Source: Buchnera aphidicola (Thelaxes suberi) | GTDB lineage: Bacteria; Pseudomonadota; Gammaproteobacteria; Enterobacterales; Enterobacteriaceae | Direction: 5' to 3' | Length of the DNA: 64,000 bases | Assembly (NCBI RefSeq): GCF_964059005.1 | Contig: NZ_OZ060389.1 | Coordinates: 310,001 to 374,000, forward strand | Shown here: piece after piece, positions 8,334 through 19,187 of the stretch | How positions within the stretch are numbered: position 1 is the first letter of the stretch | Layout of the letters: the number at the start of each line of letters is the position of its first letter | Made by a program: the position numbers and the translations under genes | Notes under the pieces: model-generated | What the model was told of the DNA's origin: nothing | The model's input: only the letters and a program-made list of their open reading frames with translations | Databases searched by the model: none

Positions 8334-9785
8334 ATGTTTAAATACACTTTTGCTAATCTTCAAAAAATGGGTAAATCTTTAATGCTTCCTGTTTCTGTTT
8401 TACCTATTGCTGGAATTTTATTAGGAATTGGATCAGCTCATTTTCATGCTATTCCAGAAATAATTTCGTTAATTATGGCTGAAGCAGGAGGTTCAATATT
8501 TGCAAATATGCCTTTAATTTTTGCTATTGGTGTAGCATTAGGATTTACTAAAAATGATGGAGTAGCAGCTTTAGCATCAGTAATTTCTTATGGAATTATG
8601 GTTAAAACATTATCTGTTATGACACCTGTATTTTTACATATACCAATTGTTGAAATACAGCATAAACATCTTGCTGATACTGGAATATTTGGAGGTATTA
8701 TAGCTGGATTGACTACATCATATATGTTTAATATGTTTTATAAAATAGAAATGCCTGAATATTTAGGTTTTTTTGGAGGAAAACGATTTATACCAATAAT
8801 ATCAGGTTTATCTGCTATTTTTTTAGGAGTGATATTATCTTTTTTATGGCCACCTTTAGGAAGAATAATTCAATTATTTTCTGAATGGGCTGCATATCAA
8901 AATCCACTTCTTGCATTTGGTATTTACGGGTTAGTTGAAAGAAGCTTAGTACCATTTGGATTACATCATATTTGGAATGTTCCATTTCAAATGCAAATAG
9001 GAGAATATAGCAATTCTTTAGGTCAACTTTTTCATGGAGATATAGCTAGATATATGGCAGGAGATAATACAGCAGGAAAATTATCAGGAGGTTTTTTATT
9101 TAAAATGTATGGATTACCTGCAGCTGCTTTGGCGATATGGCATACTGCAAACAAGGAAAACAAAAAAAATATTGGTAGTATAATGATTTCAGGAGCTTTA
9201 ACTTCATTTTTAACAGGTATTACTGAACCCATTGAATTTTCTTTTATAATGGTTGCACCAATATTATATGCTATTCATTCAGTTTTATCAGGTTTAGCGT
9301 TTGTTTTGTGCATTTTTTTAGATATGAAAGCTGGAACTAGCTTTTCGCACGGTTTTATAGATTTTATGATACTAAGTGGAAATGGTCATCGACTTTGGAT
9401 GTTTCCTATAGTAGGTTGTTTTTATGGTTTAATTTATTATTCTTTATTTTATATATTTATTACAAAGTTAAATTTAAAAACTCCTGGAAGAGAAAAAATA
9501 GAATGTTATAATGGTGAAGAATTACAAGATGATCAATTTATACCTAACATTATTACAGCTTTAGGGGGGGGAGAAAATATACATAATTTAGATGCGTGCA
9601 TAACACGTTTACGAATTACAGTTATATCTATAGAAAAAGTCGATACTATAGAATTAAAAAAATTAGGCGCTGCTGCAGTAGTGATATCAGGATTAGGAGT
9701 ACAAGTAGTTTTTGGGACAAAATCAGACAATATTAAAACAAAAATAGATGATTATTTAAAAAAAACAAATCATAATTTAACATAA
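8334..9785 (+). CDS. ptsG: PTS glucose permease IICB component
   Basis: Inner-membrane glucose transporter that phosphorylates its sugar during uptake. 483 residues from ATG 8334 (E. coli 477). An N-terminal IIC domain of many hydrophobic segments ([17 protein letters not shown]..., [10 protein letters not shown]) is joined to a C-terminal IIB domain with the phosphorylated cysteine in LDACITRLR. An earlier in-frame ATG at 8325 directly abuts the AGGA at 8321-8324; ATG 8334 has better spacing (nine bases) and matches the E. coli start MFKNAFANLQKVGKS. Intrinsic terminator at 9811-9850. Confidence 0.96.
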   Translation: MFKYTFANLQKMGKSLMLPVSVLPIAGILLGIGSAHFHAIPEIISLIMAEAGGSIFANMPLIFAIGVALGFTKNDGVAALASVISYGIMVKTLSVMTPVFLHIPIVEIQHKHLADTGIFGGIIAGLTTSYMFNMFYKIEMPEYLGFFGGKRFIPIISGLSAIFLGVILSFLWPPLGRIIQLFSEWAAYQNPLLAFGIYGLVERSLVPFGLHHIWNVPFQMQIGEYSNSLGQLFHGDIARYMAGDNTAGKLSGGFLFKMYGLPAAALAIWHTANKENKKNIGSIMISGALTSFLTGITEPIEFSFIMVAPILYAIHSVLSGLAFVLCIFLDMKAGTSFSHGFIDFMILSGNGHRLWMFPIVGCFYGLIYYSLFYIFITKLNLKTPGREKIECYNGEELQDDQFIPNIITALGGGENIHNLDACITRLRITVISIEKVDTIELKKLGAAAVVISGLGVQVVFGTKSDNIKTKIDDYLKKTNHNLT

Positions 9786-9810
9786 AAATATGAATATTAA
9801 TACAAAAAAT

Positions 9811-9850
9811 AAGGAAAGGGATGTAAAAATTTATCCCAACCTTGTTTTTT
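9811..9850 (+). terminator. Rho-independent terminator of ptsG
   Basis: AAGG (9811-9814) and GGGAT (9818-9822) pair with ATCCC (9833-9837) and CCTT (9840-9843), with a small internal loop and a ten-base hairpin loop, followed by GTTTTTT. G/C-containing stem plus T-run, 25 bases beyond the ptsG stop. Confidence 0.7.
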
Positions 9851-9900
9851 GAATTTATATAATCAAACAATAAATTTTTTATTTAATTAAGGTAAATTAC

Positions 9901-10257
9901 ATGGCAAAAAAAACTATTTTTTCTAAAATTATCAATAAAGAAATTAAATCAAAAATATTGTATCAAAGTAATAATGTAACAGTATTAAAAGATAACAATC
10001 CTCAAGCATTAGTTCATCTTTTAGTTATATCTAATAAAATTATTCCTTCATTAAATAACATAAAAGATGATGAAAATAAAAATATTTTAATAGAAATGTT
10101 CGAGACTGTTATCTTAATGGCAAAAAAAACAAAAATTTATAAAACAGGTTATAGAGTTGTTATTAATTGTAATAAAAATGGAGGACAAGAAATTCCTCAT
10201 TTGCATATTCATTTATTGGGTGGAGAACAATTAGGTCCTATTTTAAACAAAAAATAA
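9901..10257 (+). CDS. hinT: HinT purine nucleoside phosphoramidase (HIT family)
   Basis: 118 residues (E. coli HinT/YcfF 119). The histidine triad PHLHIHLL gives H100, H102 and H104, with H102 the expected nucleophile. It hydrolyses adenosine phosphoramidates; the cellular role is not well defined. It follows ptsG closely, as in Buchnera and near the E. coli arrangement. ATG preceded by AAGGTAAATTAC. Confidence 0.93.
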   Translation: MAKKTIFSKIINKEIKSKILYQSNNVTVLKDNNPQALVHLLVISNKIIPSLNNIKDDENKNILIEMFETVILMAKKTKIYKTGYRVVINCNKNGGQEIPHLHIHLLGGEQLGPILNKK

Positions 10258-10610
10258 CAATTTTAAAATTAATTTATAATCATAGTGAAATATGTATTAT
10301 TTTACAATATTTTAATGATAAAATATTTTAAATATTTTAAGTAAAATAACTTTATGAAATAAAAATTTGCACAAACTAACTCCTTCTGGAGAAAATAGTA
10401 ATTTTACAAAATTTATATGAAACATTTTAAATTATTCCTTAATGATGTTAATTCAAATAATGTTAGTAAATAATATATAAATAAAATAATTAATTATTAG
10501 ATCTTTTTAAGATTATATAATTATTATTTTAAAAACTAATCAATTTATAAATAAATAAGTTTATTATATTATTTTTATTTAATTTTTTAAATAATAATTT
10601 AATTAAAATC
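10258..10610. other. Gene-free gap between convergent hinT and asnS
   Basis: 353 bases of nearly pure A/T. A nested hairpin is possible at 10485-10525: AATAATTA with TAATTATT outside, and ATCTT with AAGAT around a TTT loop inside. It could serve as a two-way terminator. A tiny CTCC-TTCT-GGAG element lies near 10380-10391. In E. coli asnS neighbours ompF; no porin gene or recognisable remnant is seen here. Confidence 0.35.
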
Positions 10611-12020
10611 TTAAAAATTTGCATTATTTACAGTTCTAGGAAATGGAATTACATCTCTTATATTATTCATTCCTGTTATATACATTAACAAACGTTCAAA
10701 ACCAATACCTAAACCAGAGTGGGGAACTGTACCATATTTACGTAAATCACGATACCACCAATATTCTTTTTTGTTTAACTTCAATTCTATCATTCTTTTA
10801 TCTAAATAATCTAATCGCTCTTCTCGTTGTGATCCCCCTATTATTTCTCCAATATATGGAAATATAATATCCATTGCAGCTACTGTTTTTGCATCTTTAT
10901 TGATTCGCATATAAAACGCTTTTATCTTTTTAGGATAATTAATAATAGCAATAATATTATTGTTTCTAAAATGTTTTTCTACTAAGTATCGTTCTTGTTC
11001 CGAATTAAGATCATCTCCAAATGATATCTTATTTTCTTTTACATGTACAAAATTTTTGTTTAAAATTTTAATAGCTTCGCTATATTCTAAAACAATAAAC
11101 TTATTATTTATAGCGCTTTTTATTCTTTTTAATAAATTTATATTTAAATTATCTGATAACCATTGTAATTCTAAATTAGCTATATTAATTACGGATTCAA
11201 AAACATATTTAATTAGTTTTTCTGAAAATAACAAAATTTTATTTAAATCAAAAAATGCCGCTTCTATTTCTAACATCCAAAATTCAGACAAATGCCTGCT
11301 AGTATTTGAATTTTCTGCTCTAAAAATAGGACCAAATGTATATACTCTAGAAAGAGCACTAGCATAAGATTCTAATGTTAACTGACCTGATACAGTTAAA
11401 AAAGATTCTTTATTAAAAAATTTTTCATAAATAAACTGTTCTTTCGAACCATTTCGATTATTTAATTTTTCTGTTTTTACATTGACACTAAACATTTCAC
11501 CTGTTCCTTCAGCGTCTATGCTGGTAATAATAGGAGTAGGTATCCAATAAAATTTTTCTTTAAATAAAAAAGAATGAATGCTTTGAAATAAAATATTTCT
11601 AACTACAGAAACAGCAAGTATTAAATTAGTCCTAGGTCTTAAATGATTTACTTCTCTTAAATATTCTAAAGTATGTTTTTTAGAAGATATAGGATATGTA
11701 TGCGGATTATCCACCCAACCTAAAATTTGTATTTTTTGTGCAACAATTTCGTATTTTTGTTCTTTTCTCTTTGAAAAAATTAATGTTCCATATACATCAA
11801 TAGAACATCCAGTTGTAATTAATAATATTTCATTTGGATAATTATTTAATGAATCTGAAGCAACAATCTGTAGTGATCTAATACTAGATCCATCCATAAG
11901 ATCTAAAAATGTAATTCCTAATTTTGATTTACGTCGATTTTTTATCCATCCCTGTATACGTATTTTATTATTAACAGGAATTAAATTATGATTTATATCA
12001 GATATTAAAGTAATTTGCAC
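10611..12020 (-). CDS. asnS: Asparaginyl-tRNA synthetase
   Basis: Class II synthetase charging tRNA-Asn. 469 residues (466 in E. coli). OB-fold anticodon-binding domain about residues 15-105 (IRIQGWIKNRRKSKLGITFLDLMDGS), motif 2 FRAENSNTSRHLSEFWMLEIE region, motif 3 GLGIGFERLLMYITG near the end. Upstream of it on the same strand is pncB, the same pair of neighbours as in E. coli. Confidence 0.97.
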   Translation of the reverse strand: MQITLISDINHNLIPVNNKIRIQGWIKNRRKSKLGITFLDLMDGSSIRSLQIVASDSLNNYPNEILLITTGCSIDVYGTLIFSKRKEQKYEIVAQKIQILGWVDNPHTYPISSKKHTLEYLREVNHLRPRTNLILAVSVVRNILFQSIHSFLFKEKFYWIPTPIITSIDAEGTGEMFSVNVKTEKLNNRNGSKEQFIYEKFFNKESFLTVSGQLTLESYASALSRVYTFGPIFRAENSNTSRHLSEFWMLEIEAAFFDLNKILLFSEKLIKYVFESVINIANLELQWLSDNLNINLLKRIKSAINNKFIVLEYSEAIKILNKNFVHVKENKISFGDDLNSEQERYLVEKHFRNNNIIAIINYPKKIKAFYMRINKDAKTVAAMDIIFPYIGEIIGGSQREERLDYLDKRMIELKLNKKEYWWYRDLRKYGTVPHSGLGIGFERLLMYITGMNNIRDVIPFPRTVNNANF

Positions 12021-12107
12021 TTGTTTTATTTCCTATTAAAATAAAATATATATTAATGTTTATGATTAAATAAACACTACAAATATTTTAATGATATTAT
12101 TTCTTTT

Positions 12108-13316
12108 TTATTTTTTTATAGAAAAATTAAATTCTTTACATAAGGTACGTATAAAATCTTTATTTAAACAAAAAGTTTTTTTAGGGTTATCGGATATCTT
12201 AGCAACTGGTTTAGAATTACATTCTATTAATTTAATTACTATATTTAACGGTCGAACATCAGGAATATCGCAAGTCAAATAAGTACCAATTCCGAATACT
12301 AAGTTAATAGCATGATTAAAATAATTATATAAAAATAATACTCGTTTAAAATTTAACGAATCAGAAAACACTAATATTTTTTTTTTTGGATTAATATTCA
12401 ATAATTTATAATGATGAATAATTTTATTCCCCCATTGAATAGGATCTCCAGAATCATGACGAACGCCTTTATATGCATTAGCATAATAATAGCTAAAATC
12501 TTTTAAAAAAACATCAGTAGTAATACAATCTGTTAATGCAATGTTTAAAAATTTACCATATTGTTTTAACCACACATTTAATGCCATTTTTTGACTATCT
12601 TTTAAATTTGTACTAATTTGTTGATGCGCTTGAAACCATTCATGTGATTGGGTGCCTACACAAGGTAGATTTAATAATCTTGAAATATGTAAATTACTTG
12701 AACCACTAAACCATGGGACATATTTTTTTAGTAACTTAATAGTAAAAATATGAAATTCATATGAAAATCTTCTTCTTGTTCCAAAATCAACAATTTTTAA
12801 GTTAGATAAATCTAGATTTTTTGATGTATTTAAAAATAAAAATATTTTATTTTTTATGTATTGTTTAATTATTTTTTTTTTAATATTTTGATAACGTGTT
12901 GTATTAACTATTTCGCTAATCAAAGATAATAAAGGAACTTCCCATAAAATTACTTCTTTCCATAACCCAACAATTTTAATATAAAGTTTATCATTAATAT
13001 TATTTATCTGAACTTGTTGTGTATTAAAACGAAAATTCTTTAACCAATCTAAATATTCTTTTTTAAAAAAAGAAAATGAAGACATATATTTATATTCTTT
13101 TTGCGTTAATTTTAATTCAGAAAGCATATCCACTTGAGTGCGTAAAATATTTGCATAAATACCTAAATTTTCATTATTTCTACATTTTAATTCTGCTACA
13201 ACATGCACATTTTTATAATTAAAAAAAACCGCTTGTTGCATATAAAATTTGTATACATCAGTATCTAATAATGTTGTTATTATAGGAAATTTAAATAATG
13301 TCATTATTTTCTTCAT
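12108..13316 (-). CDS. pncB: Nicotinate phosphoribosyltransferase
   Basis: Makes nicotinate mononucleotide from nicotinate and PRPP in the NAD salvage route. 402 residues (400 in E. coli). LLDTDVYKFYMQQAVF at the N-terminus, DFGTRRRFS, and the SHEWFQAHQQI segment carrying the autophosphorylated histidine are conserved, as is RHDSGDP. A second ATG at 13304 matches the E. coli start (MTQF) more closely and has GAAGAAAA before it, so it may be the real one. Its presence suggests that this symbiont makes NAD from imported nicotinate. Confidence 0.95.
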   Translation of the reverse strand: MKKIMTLFKFPIITTLLDTDVYKFYMQQAVFFNYKNVHVVAELKCRNNENLGIYANILRTQVDMLSELKLTQKEYKYMSSFSFFKKEYLDWLKNFRFNTQQVQINNINDKLYIKIVGLWKEVILWEVPLLSLISEIVNTTRYQNIKKKIIKQYIKNKIFLFLNTSKNLDLSNLKIVDFGTRRRFSYEFHIFTIKLLKKYVPWFSGSSNLHISRLLNLPCVGTQSHEWFQAHQQISTNLKDSQKMALNVWLKQYGKFLNIALTDCITTDVFLKDFSYYYANAYKGVRHDSGDPIQWGNKIIHHYKLLNINPKKKILVFSDSLNFKRVLFLYNYFNHAINLVFGIGTYLTCDIPDVRPLNIVIKLIECNSKPVAKISDNPKKTFCLNKDFIRTLCKEFNFSIKK

Positions 13317-13442
13317 TATAGTTACGATTTATATATAAATATATAAAAATTAAATTGCATTTTCATATTATCTATTTTTAAAAATCAGTTATTAATAATT
13401 ATTAATTATTAATAAAATTATTTAAATACAAAAATAAATAAT

Positions 13443-14384
13443 TTACATTGTTTTCTTTGAACATTTTATTGAACAAAAATAATTGTATTTTTTTTGACAA
13501 TAATTACACTGAATAAAAAGCAAATTACATCTACTATTTTTACAATTTATATAATTATCACATAAATTTTGACAATGAAAACATGTACCTAAAACATCAT
13601 CAGATATTCGTTCTATCATTCTATTATCAAAAACAAAATTTGCTCCTTTAAAGCGCAAACTAATATTATTTTTCTTTGCATTATGTACATAACCAATAAT
13701 ACCACCTTGAACTTGATATATCTTTTTAAAATTATTGAATTGTAACCATGCAGCAGCTTTTTCACAACGAATACCTCCTGTACAATATAAAAGTATTTTT
13801 TTATTCTTATATTCTTGTAAAGAAAAAACTAAATTTTTCATTTGTTGACTAAATGTTTTAGAAGGTATATTGATTGCATTATCAAATCGTCCTACATTAA
13901 ATTCATATTTATTTCTTATATCCAAGATAATCGATTGATTATCATCAATCATGTGATTAACTGAATTTGCTTGTAAATAACAATTATTTTTATAAAAAGC
14001 AAAAAAAGGATAATTAATACCATCTGAAACAATTTTTTCACGTATTTTTACACATAAAACCCAAAAAGGAGTAACTAATGAATTTTCAATAGCAGTATTA
14101 AATGATATTAAATTTAATTTAGGGTTTAAATGACGTACAAATTTTTTGAACATTATATATTTTTTTAAGGGAACACTAATTTGTGCATTAATCCCTTCCC
14201 GTGCGATATAAACACGACCTAAAATATTTAGTTTCAAAAAAAATAAATATATTTTAGTTTTTAACCATACTGTATCTTCAATAAAAAAATACTTATAAAA
14301 AGAAACGATAATACGTTGTACAGAATCATTTTGTATTTTTTTTTTTAATATTTTTTTTGAAATAGTATTATGTAATATAATCAT
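13443..14384 (-). CDS. trhO: TrhO (YceA), tRNA U34 hydroxylase, rhodanese family
   Basis: Oxygen-dependent hydroxylase making 5-hydroxyuridine at wobble U34 of tRNAs. 313 residues (350 in E. coli); the variable tail is shorter. Conserved VSFYKYFFI, GRVYIAREGINAQISVP, then a rhodanese domain with LLYCTGGIRCEKAAAW (C201 and C207) and a cysteine-rich segment (CFHCQNLCDNYINCKNSRC) that may bind metal. Minus-strand neighbour of pncB, with about 120 bases between. Identification rests on strong similarity over the full length. Confidence 0.92.
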   Translation of the reverse strand: MIILHNTISKKILKKKIQNDSVQRIIVSFYKYFFIEDTVWLKTKIYLFFLKLNILGRVYIAREGINAQISVPLKKYIMFKKFVRHLNPKLNLISFNTAIENSLVTPFWVLCVKIREKIVSDGINYPFFAFYKNNCYLQANSVNHMIDDNQSIILDIRNKYEFNVGRFDNAINIPSKTFSQQMKNLVFSLQEYKNKKILLYCTGGIRCEKAAAWLQFNNFKKIYQVQGGIIGYVHNAKKNNISLRFKGANFVFDNRMIERISDDVLGTCFHCQNLCDNYINCKNSRCNLLFIQCNYCQKKYNYFCSIKCSKKTM

Positions 14385-14511
14385 AATAAAGTTCCTAATT
14401 ATATACGAAATTAACAGTAATAATCATTATTAATACGAACAATAAATTATGTATATATAAAATATTAAATTATTTTTATAACATAAAAATAAAAAAGTTT
14501 ATAATTTCTTA

Positions 14512-17367
14512 TTATTTTTTATATTTTAAAAAATTTTTTTCTGTAATTAATTTTGATTTTGTTTGAATATAATTTATAAATTTTTCTTTTTCTTTTTTTA
14601 TTATATCAAATGGAGCTTTATTTATAAAATTTTTATTTAATAATTTTTTTTTAATAGAAAATATCAATACATCAATTTTTTTTATTTTGTTATTAATTTT
14701 TATTAAATACGCGTTATTATAATAAATTTTATCTATTTTTAAAAATATTTCAACTGTATCAATAGTTTTTTTAAGATAATGATTACTATTTCTTACATTT
14801 TTTATTATAATTTTTCTTACACAAACCATATAATTTAATACAATTGTTTGGTGAAAAATTAATTTCTTTAAGTGTTGTGTAATATTGTTTATATATATAT
14901 TTATTAATTCTTTTTTATCAATTTGAGCTTCTAATCGCATTTGACGTATTGTAGTAATTAATTTTTTAAAAAAACACATATTTTCTATTATTACTGTATC
15001 TTGTAAATGTTTGTTAAACACGGGGTAAGAAGCGGTCATTATAGTAGAATATGAACTCTTTTTTATATTATTAATTTTTTGCCAAATTACTTCTGTTATA
15101 AACGGTATAATTGGGTGTATTAATCGTATTAATGATGACAATATTTTTAAAGCAGAATACCTCATACTTATTATAATTTTATTATTTTGATCTTTACTGA
15201 ATACTTTAATAATTTCTATATACCAATCACAAAAATTATTTTTAAAAAAAACATTTAATAAACTAATTGCGCGATCTAAACGATATGTTGTTAACATTTT
15301 TGTAAATGATTTTATAAAATTGTTATATTCTATATATATCCATTGATCAAAGAAATGTAAATCAGTAAATTTAATAAATTTAAAATTATGTTGATGAATA
15401 TTTAACATCAGTATTAATCGAGTTGCATTCCAAATTTTATTACAAAAATTACGATAGCTTCTCAATCTATTCATATCCCAATTAATATTGCGTGTAGGAG
15501 CTGATAAAGAAGCAAAAGTTAATCGTAAAGCATCTGAACCAGTCGGTTCAATACCATTTGGAAAAGATGTAATTGTGCGATGTTTAATTTCATTAATCAA
15601 TTGTGGTTTAATTAAATTTTCAGTACGTTTTTTAATAAGATCTGATAAACTAATACCATCAATCATATCAATAGGATCCAAAACGTTTCCTTTTGATTTT
15701 GACATTTTTTGACCTTTATCATCTCTAATAAGACCAGTAATATAAGCTATTTTAAAAGGAATTTGAGGTGTTCCATCTTGGTTTTTTATAAAATACATTG
15801 TTAACATAATCATTCTAGAAATCCAAAAGAATATTATATCAAAACCGCTTACTAGTACATTGCTAGGATGAAAAATATTTAATAAATTATTTTCCCTAGG
15901 CCACCCTAAAGATGCAAAAGTCCACAAAGCAGATGAAAACCAAGTGTCTAAAACGTTTTTTTCTTGTATTAAAATAGTCGTATCAGATAAATAATATAAT
16001 TCTTTGATTGATTTCTCGTTTTTACCGACATAATGATTACCTTGTTTATCATACCAAATAGGTAATCGATGACCCCAAACTACTTGTCGAGATATACACC
16101 AATCCTCAATATTATTCATCCAAGAATAATATAATTTTTCATAGTTCGAAGGAATAAATAAAATTTTTTTGTTTTTAACAGCTTCAATAGCAACTTTCGA
16201 TAATGGTTTCATTTTTATGTACCATTGATTAGTTAAAATAGGTTCGATTACAGAACCACTTCGATCTCCATGAGGAACTAATGTTTCATATTTAATTACT
16301 TTTTCTAAAAATTGAAATTTTTTTAATAAAAAAACAATTTTTTTTCTAGCTTCTTCTTTATTTAAATTATGTAATTCAATAGGAATATCATTATCATATA
16401 CATTAGTATTGTTTCCTTTCCATGTATATACTTTTAATTTTTTTTTAATTATTAAACTTTTTCCAAATATACTAATCATTGGTAGTTTATGTTTCATACC
16501 TATATTATAGTCATGAAAATCATGAGCTGGAGTGATTTTTACACACCCTGTCCCTTTTGTTTTATCAATGCTATTATCAAAAATAATAGGAATAATACGA
16601 TTGATTATAGGAACAATAACTTTTTTTCCTTTTAAATATTGATATCTTTCATCTTCAGAGTGAATTGCTATTGCAGTATCACCTAATAATGTTTCAGGCC
16701 GAGTTGTAGCAACTGTTAAATATTGATTGTTTTTAATATTATTATTAGAATTTACGATTTTATATTTTATAAACCACATGCTACTATTAACAGTACGCAT
16801 TTCTACTTCTAAATCAGAAATAACACTATTTAATTTGTGATCCCAATTAGTAATTTTTTTACCTTTATAAATTAATTTATCATTATATAATTTAATAAAA
16901 GCTTCTGTAACTGCATTAGAAATACTTTCATCTAATGTGAACTTTGTTGTGCTCCAATCTACAGAACTACCTAATCGACGCATTTGATAAAAAATAGTTG
17001 TTTCTGATTCTTTTTTCCATTGCCATATTTTTTTTAAAAAATCATATTTGGAGTAAGAAAATTTATTTTTTCGCTCTTCTTTAAATATTTTTTTTTCAAC
17101 TAGTATCTGAGTAGCGATTCCAGCATGATCAAGACCCATTTGCCATAAAGTATTCTTCCCTAACATACGATTATAACGAATTAAAATATCCATAATAGTA
17201 TATTGGAAAGCATGCCCCATATGTAAACCGCCAGTAATATTTGGAGGTGGAATGGCAATAAAAAAACTATCTTTACTAGTATCACCATGAGGTAAAAAAT
17301 ATCCATTTTTTTCCCAAATATTATAGGTCAAAAATTCAATTGCTTTAGGATTATATATTTTTTCCAT
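14512..17367 (-). CDS. valS: Valyl-tRNA synthetase
   Basis: Class I synthetase charging tRNA-Val, 951 residues, equal in length to E. coli ValS. PNITGGLHMGHAF carries the HIGH-type signature, the editing domain includes ATTRPETLLGDTAIAI, and GQKMSKSKGN is the KMSKS loop. The C-terminal coiled coil is present (KKLLNKNFINKAPFDIIKKEKEK pattern). In E. coli the order is valS-holC-pepA; here pepA lies only 118 bases upstream and holC is absent. Confidence 0.97.
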   Translation of the reverse strand: MEKIYNPKAIEFLTYNIWEKNGYFLPHGDTSKDSFFIAIPPPNITGGLHMGHAFQYTIMDILIRYNRMLGKNTLWQMGLDHAGIATQILVEKKIFKEERKNKFSYSKYDFLKKIWQWKKESETTIFYQMRRLGSSVDWSTTKFTLDESISNAVTEAFIKLYNDKLIYKGKKITNWDHKLNSVISDLEVEMRTVNSSMWFIKYKIVNSNNNIKNNQYLTVATTRPETLLGDTAIAIHSEDERYQYLKGKKVIVPIINRIIPIIFDNSIDKTKGTGCVKITPAHDFHDYNIGMKHKLPMISIFGKSLIIKKKLKVYTWKGNNTNVYDNDIPIELHNLNKEEARKKIVFLLKKFQFLEKVIKYETLVPHGDRSGSVIEPILTNQWYIKMKPLSKVAIEAVKNKKILFIPSNYEKLYYSWMNNIEDWCISRQVVWGHRLPIWYDKQGNHYVGKNEKSIKELYYLSDTTILIQEKNVLDTWFSSALWTFASLGWPRENNLLNIFHPSNVLVSGFDIIFFWISRMIMLTMYFIKNQDGTPQIPFKIAYITGLIRDDKGQKMSKSKGNVLDPIDMIDGISLSDLIKKRTENLIKPQLINEIKHRTITSFPNGIEPTGSDALRLTFASLSAPTRNINWDMNRLRSYRNFCNKIWNATRLILMLNIHQHNFKFIKFTDLHFFDQWIYIEYNNFIKSFTKMLTTYRLDRAISLLNVFFKNNFCDWYIEIIKVFSKDQNNKIIISMRYSALKILSSLIRLIHPIIPFITEVIWQKINNIKKSSYSTIMTASYPVFNKHLQDTVIIENMCFFKKLITTIRQMRLEAQIDKKELINIYINNITQHLKKLIFHQTIVLNYMVCVRKIIIKNVRNSNHYLKKTIDTVEIFLKIDKIYYNNAYLIKINNKIKKIDVLIFSIKKKLLNKNFINKAPFDIIKKEKEKFINYIQTKSKLITEKNFLKYKK

Positions 17368-17485
17368 ATTTTTATAATAAAAGTTATTTAATGGCTACAT
17401 TGCCGAACATAAAAAGGTTATAATTAATAAAATATAATTTTATTAATTATATATTATTTATTTTATAAACATTAATTATTTGATT

Positions 17486-19000
17486 TTATTTTTTTCTGCT
17501 TTGATTAAACAAAAATTGTGCTAATAATGGCATTGGTCTTCCAGTAGAAACCGCATTCTTCCCATCTTGTATTTCGTATGCAGTACCGGCTATATCTAAA
17601 TGTGCCCAAGGAAACTTTGTAGTAAATAAAGATAAAAAACAAGCAGCTGTAATTGCTCCTGGATGCGACATCCCAACATTAGTAACATCAGCAGAATAAG
17701 ACCTTAATTGTTTATAATATTCAGAAAACATTGGAAGTGGCCAAATTTTATCTCCAGATTCTATACTTGAATAAATTAATTCTTTTTGCAAAATTTTATT
17801 ATTAGAAAATAATCCACTCGCAACATTTCCTAAAGAAGTAACGCAAGCTCCTGTTAGAGTAGCAATATCTATTACCATAGAAGGAGACAAAAATTTTTCT
17901 ATATATGATAATACATCACATAAAATTAATCTTCCTTCAGCATCAGTATTTAATATTTCGACTGTTCTGCCAGACATAGTCGTAATGATATCTCCAGGTT
18001 TATATGATTCTCCACTAATCATATTTTCACCAGTAGCTAATATACCTATGACATGTAATGGCAAACTTAATTTTCCTAGGAATGACATAATTCCATAAAC
18101 TACTGAAGCTCCACTCATATCAAATTTCATATGATGCATGTTATTGGCAGGTTTTATAGAAATACCTCCTGAATCAAAAGTAACACCTTTTCCTACTAAA
18201 ATAATAGGTTTGTTGTTCTTACAATAAGTATTATTTTTATATTCTATTATTGACATGTAAGCGGATTGTTTCGAACCTTGACTGACAGATAAATATGCAT
18301 TCATTTTTAATTTTTTTAAATCTGATTCATTTAATACTTTAATAGACATCGTATTTTTATGTGCTTCTACTAATTCTTTAGCTTTATTTGCTAAATACTT
18401 TGGAGTACATATATTAGAAGGTAAATTAGACAAATTTTTTGTATCGTTTAATGATTCAAAAAATGCTGTACTATATTTAATATCATTTTCAATAATTTTT
18501 TGTTCTTTATCATTACATATTGGAAAAATTAAATTTGTATTTTTGATATAATCACTATTTTTTTTTTGTTTAAAAAGGTCAAACTTATAATTTTTTCGAA
18601 AAATAGTTTCTATAATTAGTTTGATTTTCCAAGAAATATCTTTTTTCTGTACTTGAGAACGGAATAAATGATATTCAATATCACTATTATTACTTTTATA
18701 AAATACATCGATACTATATTCAATAATTTTTTTATAATTTTTACTATTTATTAATATATTTTTACCACATCCTATTAAAAATATTCGCGTATAATACAAT
18801 TTAGGAACATTAAATAATAATAAATATTGACCGATTTTTGCTTGAAATTTAGCATTTAAACAATGTTGAACAATATATTCATAAGACGAATTATCTAATT
18901 TATATTCAATGATAAATTTTGATTCAATTTGCATAACCCCGATTATTATGCAATCTCTAGATTTTTTTACAACATTACTATATTCTGTGATAAAATTCAT
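17486..19000 (-). CDS. pepA: Cytosol aminopeptidase PepA
   Basis: Two-metal leucyl aminopeptidase (M17) that recycles peptides. 504 residues (503 in E. coli). Metal and active-site motifs VGKGVTFDSGGISIKP and NTDAEGRL are intact, as is the GATLTGA-like IATLTGACVTSLG. E. coli PepA also binds DNA at cer sites and the carAB promoter; whether that survives here cannot be judged. Divergent from argI. Confidence 0.96.
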   Translation of the reverse strand: MNFITEYSNVVKKSRDCIIIGVMQIESKFIIEYKLDNSSYEYIVQHCLNAKFQAKIGQYLLLFNVPKLYYTRIFLIGCGKNILINSKNYKKIIEYSIDVFYKSNNSDIEYHLFRSQVQKKDISWKIKLIIETIFRKNYKFDLFKQKKNSDYIKNTNLIFPICNDKEQKIIENDIKYSTAFFESLNDTKNLSNLPSNICTPKYLANKAKELVEAHKNTMSIKVLNESDLKKLKMNAYLSVSQGSKQSAYMSIIEYKNNTYCKNNKPIILVGKGVTFDSGGISIKPANNMHHMKFDMSGASVVYGIMSFLGKLSLPLHVIGILATGENMISGESYKPGDIITTMSGRTVEILNTDAEGRLILCDVLSYIEKFLSPSMVIDIATLTGACVTSLGNVASGLFSNNKILQKELIYSSIESGDKIWPLPMFSEYYKQLRSYSADVTNVGMSHPGAITAACFLSLFTTKFPWAHLDIAGTAYEIQDGKNAVSTGRPMPLLAQFLFNQSRKK

Positions 19001-19187
19001 AAAATTCCTTTATTCAAATTTGTATATAAACATGTATTATATAAAGAAAATTCAATTCTTTATTGAAATAAAAATAAAAAATACATTAATAAAAAATTTA
19101 TTACATTATTTATTAAAATTTTAATTTAATTTATAAATAAATCAAAATAAATTCAAAAAATTATTTATTCGCTAAAAGAGAAATAAG

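Noticed and set aside
10643..11367. Two plus-strand ORFs (10643-10867 and 10960-11367)
   Set aside because: Antisense to conserved parts of asnS; sequence is what the reverse of AsnS motifs would give.
12091..12282. 63-codon plus-strand ORF
   Set aside because: Overlaps the 3' part of pncB on the other strand; no homology recognised and no initiation signal.
19001..19187. Possible ArgR operator upstream of argI
   Set aside because: TTCAAT/ATTGAA symmetry at about 19050-19066 has the opposite polarity to an ARG box, and no second box is present.
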